Source of the DNA: Ophiosphaerella korrae
Lineage: Eukaryota > Ascomycota > Dothideomycetes > Pleosporales > Phaeosphaeriaceae
Direction of reading: 5' to 3'
DNA: 27,276 nucleotides
Assembly: GCA_028456385.1 (NCBI GenBank)
Contig: JALNQF010000484.1
Coordinates: 1-27,276 of the forward strand
Positions within the stretch are counted from its first letter, which is position 1. Every line of letters starts with the position of its first letter. The notes under the pieces are model-generated. The model worked only from the letters and a program-made list of their open reading frames with translations, was not told the origin of the DNA and made no database searches. Both the position numbers and the translations under genes were made by a program. Below, in pieces: positions 20,406 through 27,276 of the stretch.

Positions 20406-20832
20406 TGTTATAGGTATTACTAGGGTCGACTTCTTAGTCTCTAAAGAGTATTAGTAGATTAAGAGATAATAACAAAAGCTCGTGTTAGGATCTATAATAA
20501 CTGTAAATAGTAGAGGATATTTTGTAACTATCCTATACTAGCGTTCTATAGTTAAAGGATTAAATTACTAATACTATCCTAATAATGCGTATCCTACTAA
20601 CTATATACTTATCGTAATCTATAATCTATAGTTGCTAAGACTAGTAGATTATAGATTATCCTAATCTATAATCTATAGTTGCTAAGAACTTATAGATTAT
20701 AGATTAGCCTAGGTGTCCTAGTTATATATAGTTTCTTAATTAAGGTTATTACCTTGCTCGTCTTATGCTTTGTTAGCGCTTAGATTAGGACTAATTAGTT
20801 CTATCTTGATTTCCTCTGTTACACCTATAACA
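20406..20832 (-). repeat. 3' LTR of copy C (type 2, 427 bp)
   Basis: Read on the minus strand it starts TGTTATAGGTGTAACA and ends ATACCTATAACA, so the outer 10 bp are inverted copies (TGTTATAGGT/ACCTATAACA). The U3 has two tandem hairpin units of TAATCTATAATCTATAG and its reverse (about 20614-20706). It resembles the LTR of D. Confidence 0.88.
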
Positions 20833-20850
20833 CTATCTCCCCCTCTAAGC
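20833..20850 (-). promoter_or_regulatory. Polypurine tract of copy C
   Basis: Read on the minus strand, GCTTAGAGGGGGAGATAG lies directly before the TG of the 3' LTR. It is the second-strand primer site and is better preserved than in copy A. Confidence 0.75.
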
Positions 20851-20940
20851 AGGTCCTAGTTTTCTTACCTTAGGGCTAAAGTTATTAGTCTAGTTTCTTT
20901 GTTAATATAGAGTTCTTTATCCTCCCTTATACTTATTTTA

Positions 20941-21535
20941 TCTACACATCGTTGCTACCTCCTTACTAATTGTGTATTGCGCAACAGTGTTAAAATGTTT
21001 CCTTATTCCTATTATACTTCTCCTAAGTTAAACCCTAAATCTCTTCCTTGTATTGTTTCTACAAACAATAGTAGGGCTTGCAAGGCGTGTATTTATGCGA
21101 ATATACGTAGTTCTTATAACGTGTCTAGTGTTTCTCTTTCTAAGTGTAGGTTTATTACACTTATTCTTACGTCTAGGCTTAATAATAATAGGGAAAGCTG
21201 TTAACTAGACTTAAGAGAAATTACTATCTTAAATCGCAGAAGCTAAAGCTAAGCGTAAGCGTATCTAGGAGCTTACGTAGAGTAAGCTAGTAGAGAATTA
21301 AGCTTGTCTCTCTCGCCTTTGTAAGATAAAGGCCTTAAATAATAAGAAATTAGCTAAGTAGTTAGTAGCTCTAGAAGCTAAGCTAGACTTAGATAAGGCG
21401 TTCGATGTTACTGTAGCAGGTCCTACGCTAGACGTTCCTATCGTCTCTCTATCTATCGTTAGTAATGTCAGTTCTCTTAGTTTACCGCTAGGTATTCTAG
21501 GGGGTTTTGATTTTAGAACTCCTCTAATTTCTTAA
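20941..21535 (+). pseudogene. Antisense spliced ORF downstream of pol in copy C
   Basis: It lies opposite to the element's own genes. Exon 1 is open to 21145 (ATG at 20995, similarity from about 20941): MFPYSYYTSPKLN, SLPCIVS, SRACKACIYANIR. With RIP Tyr read as Cys this gives C-x2-C-x11-C and C-x2-C motifs like a zinc cluster. A 70-nt intron is inferred at 21146-21215, with GTAGGT at the start, TTAAC at 21201-21205 and AAG at the end. Exon 2 (21216-21535) has an Ala/Lys/Glu-rich helix (EAKAKRKRI, KIKALNNKKLAK, LVALEAKLDLDKAFDV) and ends GILGGFDFRTPLIS-stop. Its only stops are TAG/TAA at likely Trp/Gln positions in the first half of exon 2. From the ATG it is 156 codons. Copy A has the same gene with the same intron position and length. 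The function is unknown. Confidence 0.72.
21146..21215 (+). other. Inferred 70-nt spliceosomal intron in the antisense ORF
   Basis: The frame before and the frame after differ by +1 in both copy C and copy A, and removing this stretch joins them in each. Both introns measure 70 nt. 5' ends: GTAGGT (C) and GTAAGT (A). Near the 3' end both have GCT-R-TTAAC, close to the fungal branch consensus CTRAC after one C-to-T change. A 64-nt alternative 3' end would also restore frame, but it now ends in AG only in A. Confidence 0.62.
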
Positions 21536-24500
21536 GGCAATTAAGATTATCCTTTAGTTCCTATATTTCCTCCTATAGTTGTCCTTTTTTGTTTGTACCT
21601 ATCTATTCTACTAAGTAGTAATTTTTTCTATTATAGAACTAGTATTATAAGATTTTCTTAACTTCCTATTCTTCTTGTTCTCTATACGTGTCTACTTTAT
21701 ATACTAGTAGTTCTATATTCTATAGTACTTGTTCTAGTAGAGCTACGTAGAACGTTAGGTGTATCCTTATCTTATTTAGTAGCTTTAACTTAAATATAAC
21801 TAATGTAATTTCTTTCTCGATTTTATATAGTCCTATCTTAACGTAGTCTAATTTTAAACTTAGGCGTTTACTCTTAATATTCTTACGTACTAACTATACT
21901 TTTTCTCCTTCTCTAAATTAGGGTCTTTCTTTGTGTTTCTTGTTATAGTACTTAGCTATGCAATCTTGTAGGAATTCTGCATCCTATCTTAGTTAATTAT
22001 GTATGTCTTTAAGTCTATTAGCGAAGTTTTCTCCTCTTAGAGACTAAGATATCTAGTTTCTTAGTGTCTAATATACGTTAGGCTTAAATCTATAGTTTAC
22101 AAAGAAAGGTAATACTTCTATTACTATATTCTTTGCGCTGTTGTATACTAACTATGCTATAGGTAGTAGCTATACCTAATTATTCTAGTTGTAGTTAAGG
22201 TAGCATCTTAAGTATTGTTCTACTATCTAATTTATTCGTTCTAATTGTCTATCTATTTATAGGTAATATGCTGTAGATATTGTATATTTAATTCCTAATT
22301 GTACTATTATCGTTCCCTATAGTTTTAATGTAAATCGTATATCTCTATCTATAACAATCTTATCTAGTAGTTTATATTAACTAATTATAGTTCCTAGAAC
22401 CTAGTATACAGCGACTTCTATCCTACTTTTCTCTTTATATAGTCTAAAGTATAAGTACTTTGTAAGTTTATCTACTATTATTAAGATTCTATTATACTTA
22501 ACCCCTAATATTAGGTCTTTAGACTTTAGTAACTTCGTAATAAAGTCTATTGTAATAACTCCTTATAGTTGTTCTAGTACTTCTACTAGTTATAATATTC
22601 TATATAGTATATATCTATTGTATTTATTCCTTTAATATTCTATATAGTCTCGTAGTACCTCTATTACTAATTATCTTGCTTTTAGAATATAGTAATCTCG
22701 TAGTAGTCTATCTAATATTTTCTTAATACCTTAGTAACTATGTACTAGTAATTTATAGAATTGTCGTATAAATTCTCTCTAGATCTTTCTTAGGATGTAT
22801 GTTCTTCTATAAGCTTATGTAAATCTTTCTTTAATTTCTAGTTTCTCTATTTCTTTAGATACTTCTTTCGTTGTTTTCTAAATCTATTCGTCTAGTTCGC
22901 TACTCTTCTTTTTAAGTGTTACAGCTATTTTATATATATTTAGGACTAAGTATCCTTCTTTATTCTTAACTAGAACTATACTAGTAGCGCTTACTTCTTC
23001 TTATAAGTCTAGTCTTCTACTAAAGGCGTCTATAAACTAATTATCTTTTCTTTTTGTGTATATAATTTCTATATTAAACGTTAATAAGTATTCCTACTAT
23101 CTTATATAGCGTTATAACAATTCTTTATTTATTATAAATTTTATAAGATTTTTATAGTTTGTGTAGACCTTTGTCTAATGTTTTACTCTTTGTAGGTATA
23201 CTCTCTATTACTTAAATACTTTGTAGATTACTAGTATCTCTTTGTTATAGATTAGGTAGTTAAGTTCTACTATCTTTATTTTCTTAGAGAAGTACTTAAC
23301 TAAGTGTTCTTTTTTAGTTTCTAGGTCTTCCTATATTAGTACTATTCTATAGACTAAGTTAGATGCGTCTATCTTTACTATTGCTAGTAGGTCTAGGTTA
23401 TATATTCTAATAACTAGGTTTTCTATAAACTTCTTCTTAATTTTCTTAAATGCCTCTTTACATCCTTTTATCTATTTAAACGGCGTGTCTTTTTTTATAA
23501 GTTTTGTTATTAGTTCTATATTTTTAGACTATCCTACTATTAACTTTCTATAAAAGTTAGCTAGCCTATAAAATTGTTGTACCTCTTTTAGGTTTCTTGG
23601 TGTTAGCTATTTGTTAATTAACTTAATCTTTTCTAGATTAATCTTAATTTTTCCTAGTTCTATAATAAACTTTAGGAAATCTATTTCCTTTGTGTAGAAC
23701 TTGCATTTTCTTATTTTAAGAAATAGTTTATTCTTTACTAGTTTCTCTAGTACTTTGTGTATGTGTTGTACGTGTTCTTCCTCTATTTCTAAGAATATAA
23801 GGATGTCGTCTAAGTATACAAATGTAAATATATCTAAGTACTCTCTTAGTACTATATTAATCTTTTCTTAGAATACTGCTAGTACATTTGTTAAGCTAAA
23901 TAGTATAACTAAATATTTATATAATCTTTATTGTGTTCTAAATGCTGTTTTCTATTTATCGCCTTCTTTAATTCTAATTTAGTAGTAGGCGTTCTAGATG
24001 TCTAACTTTGTAAAGATCGTTGCTTTCTGTAGTTTATCTTGTATTGCGTCTATCCTTAGTAAGGGGTATTAGTTCTTGTTTATAACTACGTTAGTTTTTC
24101 TAAAGTCTACACAAGGTCTTTTGTTACTTATTCTCTTCTTATCTATAAAGATAAGTCTATAAGCTACTAAGGATTTAGATTCTCTTATCTATCCTTTTTT
24201 ATTGCGTTTTAAATAAATACTCGTTTAATCTTTAACTCTTCTTCTGTTTTCTAGTAGACTAGGCTCTATCCTACGTCTTTTCCTTCTTCTATTTCTATTA
24301 CTAAGTCCTATAGTTAATATTTTAGAAGGTAGTCTTTAGGTTCTATAAGCTATTCTTCCTATTTCTTGTATTCTTCTAGGAATTCTCCTTTACAGGTATT
24401 CTTGTAGGCCTTTAGTGTGTCTGTTCTATAGTAGTTAATCTTCCTTGTTCTCTAATTAATATATAGGTTAGTTATCTATAACTATAGTATACCTAGTATA

Positions 24501-26944
24501 ATATCTTGTTTGTTATTAATTGTCGTTATATCTATAACTATGTTCTTAATTTCTAGTCCTTCTAACCTTAATATTAAGGGTGCCGTCTTAAACTATATAG
24601 GTTCTTAGAATAGTTTTCCTTTAATCGTACTTAGTTGTTAAGGGTATTTCTTTGTTATATACTTTATTCCTTGTGTTTCTATAAACTTCTTTAATATAAA
24701 GTTTCTTATAGCTCTACTATTAATTATTAATTATACTTTCTTTCTTTAGTATGTACCTATTTTCGTAATGTGTAGGCCTTCTATACTTTCTAGTTTTTCT
24801 TACTTAAGTAACTTTGTAAATTGTCTATCTTTCTATAGCTATAGGCCTACTTTAAGTTTGTATTCTTTGTGTTTTAGATACTTGTCGTACATACATTTGT
24901 ACTATAGTCCTCCTTAGACGCATTTCTTAGATAGTTTTAATTCTAGCCTTACTACTAAGTATCTATCTTCTAGGATTATTTCTTATCTTTAGATATCTTC
25001 TACTATAATTACTCTCGTATAATCGTAGCCTCTTTTCTTTATAGGCTATACGTTATTATTCGCTTTAGGGTTTCTATGTATAGTGTAATTCTTGTCTAGG
25101 TATAATATCTATAATGCTTCGAAATGTACTAGATGTTCTAGGTCTATTATCTTATTATCTTCTTCCTAGTATTTATCTTTTCTAGGTGTTTCTATTATTA
25201 GGATATAGTACACTACTAGTACTCTTAGTGTATAGGCTTTATTAATCTATCGCGTCTTTCTTACAAGGTATTACTACTCTTTTTATATAAGTATTTTTCT
25301 TACTATAACTATATATTACTTTATCTATTCTTAAAATAGTATAAACTTTATTTCTTTAGGATTGCGTTCTTTCTAGTCTTTGTACGCTTTCTCTATACTT
25401 ATAACTATTAAGTATATTTAAACGAACCTCTATTCTTTGTTTTATTCCTTTATATCTATTATTGTATAGCTATTATAGCTATATATTATTAGCTAGGTAT
25501 ACTCTATACCTCTTATGCTAACTTACTTCTTTCTCTCTTGTAGTTCTTTAGAGGTAGTCGTAGTAGTCTCTTTATCTAGTACTAGTCCTTCGGCCTAGAT
25601 TAATAGTGCTAGAGGTTCTTCCTCTTCTAAGTCTTCTATTAGTAGGTCTATTACTTATACTATTTCTTTTAGCTAAGCTTTTATTCTTTCCTTTATTATA
25701 GCTACTCTATATCTCTATTTCTATAAGAACTATACTACTCTCTATTTACTAGAAAGATATATATAGTAGTTGTTGTTATAATAAAAGGTCTAGTAGAGTA
25801 TTGCGTGTTGTACTTCTTTACTCCTAGCTACCTTCTCCTAAGGTTTAGCCTGTGCTTGTAGTGCTTCCTTCTTCTTTTTAGTTATTTTTAACTAAGTCTC
25901 TTTTTTTAGGTTCTTACTTCTATAGTCTTTTACAAAGTGTCCTAGTTTCCTATATTTATAATATACTATATCCTTCTTCTTTTGCAATTAGTAGTCTTTT
26001 ACGTAGTAGCCTTTCTTACTATAGTTAAAGTACGTAAAGTCTTTGTTCTTCTTTTTCTTTTTATCCTTGTTAGCGTTAAGGACTATTAGGTCTCCCTTAT
26101 TATAGTTCTAGGTGTAACCTCTGTATTTATTCTTTCTCTATTCTCGAAGATTGTTATTAATCTGTATTACCTATTACTTTAGGGCTTCTAGTGTCCTTAG
26201 TTTCTCTATATATATTATCTTGTATCTAATTTTAGAGTTAAGTCCTTGTTTAAATTGTAATATTAGGGCTAACTTATTCTATTCTATATTTTGTAATAAT
26301 TATTTAAATTATAATATATACTTAGGAATACTCTAACTTTATATAAGCTTCTCTAGCTATTCTTTAGCTTATTAGGTAACGTCTATATCCCTAAATACTA
26401 CTCTTATTTGTTTAGTAAAGTACTTATAACTTCTAAAAATAGCTCTAGTTTTATCCTTCTAGGTTATTAGTAAATGCGTCGTATAATTAGTCTAGTAAGG
26501 TTCGTACTATCTTATTGCGTCTTCTTTAAGGTGTAATCTAATGTATATTACCTTCTTCTCTTCTGTGTCAAAGTGTAGTACTTGTATATCTATTTAGAGT
26601 TGTACTAATACAATAAAAGGTCTTAGTTTCTCCTTTTCTCTATTAAACTTCTTAAGTACGGGTATCTTAAGTAGTTTCTTTGTCGCACTTATTTCTAATC
26701 TTTAGGTAATTAGTTCTATCTAGTTCTATCCTTAGATAATAGCTTTAATTTGTACCTCGTTCTATTTTACGTAGTCTTATAGTTTCTTGTTTTGTATTTC
26801 TAAGGCGTTAATTACTATCTTTATATCTTCTTTATCGTCGATTAGCTAGTTAAGACGACCTTTAATTATTTCCTATATAGTACTATCTAATTCTAGACTA
26901 CTCCTAGGGGCTTTACTTAATTGTTTAGTTAAACTTTCTACTAT
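21513..26944 (-). pseudogene. Copy C: nearly full-length chromovirus Gag-Pol
   Basis: It begins at ATA (26944-26942, ATG in the ancestor) and ends at TAA 21515-21513. From N to C: capsid region, two zinc knuckles (about 26035-25920; the second still has GHF), protease (Asn-Ser-Arg at 24724-24713), RT with intact YLDD (about 23816-23805), RNase H, integrase and a chromodomain ending LKKLEEF (about 21660-21513). Gag and protease share one frame; RT to chromodomain lies in another. A one-base loss in a T run near 24193-24200, compared with copy A, explains the change. Stops are fewer than in A, B and D, and LNAV-type CpA codons (for example two CAA in KEVQQFY) are kept, so C is the youngest copy here. 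It is still dead because of stops and the shift. Confidence 0.93.
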
Positions 26945-27005
26945 CGTGTTAGCTAGACTATGCGTTACTTACGCTTCGCTTCTCGTAATAACTAGATTAG
27001 CAAAG
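26945..27005 (-). promoter_or_regulatory. Leader and primer-binding region of copy C
   Basis: Read on the minus strand it starts CTTTGCTAATCTAGTTATTA after the 5' LTR and runs through GAGAAGCGAAGCGTAA to the gag start. The same block follows the LTRs of B and D. Confidence 0.5.
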
Positions 27006-27199
27006 TATTATAGGTATTACTAGAGTTAACTTCCTAGTCTCTAAAAAGTATTAGTAGATTAAGAGATAATAACAAAAGCTCGTGTTAGAATCTATAATAA
27101 CTATAAATAGTAGAGGATGTTTTGCAACTATCCTATACTAGTATTCTATAGTTAAAGGATTAAATTGCTAATACTATCTTAATAATACGTATCCTACTA
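27006..27199 (-). repeat. Partial 5' LTR of copy C
   Basis: These 194 bp align without gaps to 20406-20599 of C's own 3' LTR. Similarity stops sharply after CCTACTA. About 230 bp of the LTR must lie beyond an insertion or break. Some RIP differences separate the two LTRs of C (for example TGTTATAGG against TATTATAGG). Confidence 0.85.
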
Positions 27200-27276
27200 T
27201 AAGGGAGTTATCCCTTATATCTCTTATTTTCGCACTAATATTAGTAAGTTTGCAACTTACTAACATTGCAAACTTA
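27198..27276. repeat. Palindromic sequence of an unknown element at the right edge
   Basis: A perfect 9-bp inverted repeat TATAAGGGA/TCCCTTATA (27198-27206 and 27211-27219) begins where C's LTR stops. A second inverted pair (TAAGTTTGCA with TGCAAACTTA) follows within 27245-27276, and GTAAGTT/AACTTAC lies inside it. The break falls at a TA, so a TA-targeting DNA transposon is possible. Too little is in view to name it. Confidence 0.45.

Noticed and set aside
26151..26336. Plus-strand open frame of 61 codons
   Set aside because: It is antisense to copy C's gag. Unlike the 3' antisense gene, I saw no matching frame kept in copies B or D.

Overview
The window reads as a stretch of transposon graveyard from a filamentous ascomycete (Pezizomycotina). 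No species can be named from it. The main clue is the mutation pattern. Long blocks (about 1-6450 and 15250-27276) are rich in TpA and poor in CpA/TpG, yet still hold CpG. They can be read as retroelement proteins in which Trp and Gln codons have become TAG/TAA, Gly has become Arg, Asp has become Asn and Cys/His have become Tyr. This is the signature of repeat-induced point mutation (RIP). Between these blocks lies a less mutated island (about 6450-15200) with decayed host-like genes, minisatellites and DNA transposons. I see no intact conventional host gene, no rRNA, no tRNA and no CRISPR array.

Left block. Copy A is a chromovirus-type Ty3/Gypsy element on the + strand. It enters the window inside Gag-Pol, runs through protease, RT, RNase H, integrase and a C-terminal chromodomain to 4236, and ends with a polypurine tract and a 440-bp 3' LTR (4887-5326). 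It interrupts an unrelated Gypsy-like element E on the - strand, whose gag (zinc knuckle included) occupies about 6721-5327.

Middle island. An ankyrin-repeat pseudogene (7893-8576) is followed by a dimeric GC-rich repeat (8608-9119) and a dispersed repeat (about 9215-9583). Then come two decayed minus-strand genes of unknown function (10031-10728 and 11711-12219), with minisatellites between them. A pogo/Fot1-like transposon (12458-15149, TA target, about 35-bp inverted ends) carries a copy of the dispersed repeat (13754-14339) inside its transposase gene.

Right block. This is a nest. A second Fot1-like transposase gene (15239-15895) is broken by Gypsy copy B (from 15896). B is broken by copy D (from 18998). 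D is broken by the nearly complete minus-strand copy C (20406 to beyond the right end). C's 5' LTR is itself broken at 27199 by something that starts with palindromic sequence. C is the least mutated copy and keeps the RT motif YLDD.

The most interesting signal is an extra gene in the chromoviruses, antisense to the element and lying between the end of pol and the 3' LTR. It can be followed in both A (minus, about 4790-4214) and C (plus, about 20941-21535). It encodes a protein with a Cys-rich N-terminal part and a charged C-terminal part. In both copies the two halves are out of frame by +1, and removing a 70-nt intron at the same place (GTARG 5' end, TTAAC branch-like motif, AG 3' end) rejoins them. 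In both copies the gene ends tail-to-tail with pol, overlapping it by 23 nt.
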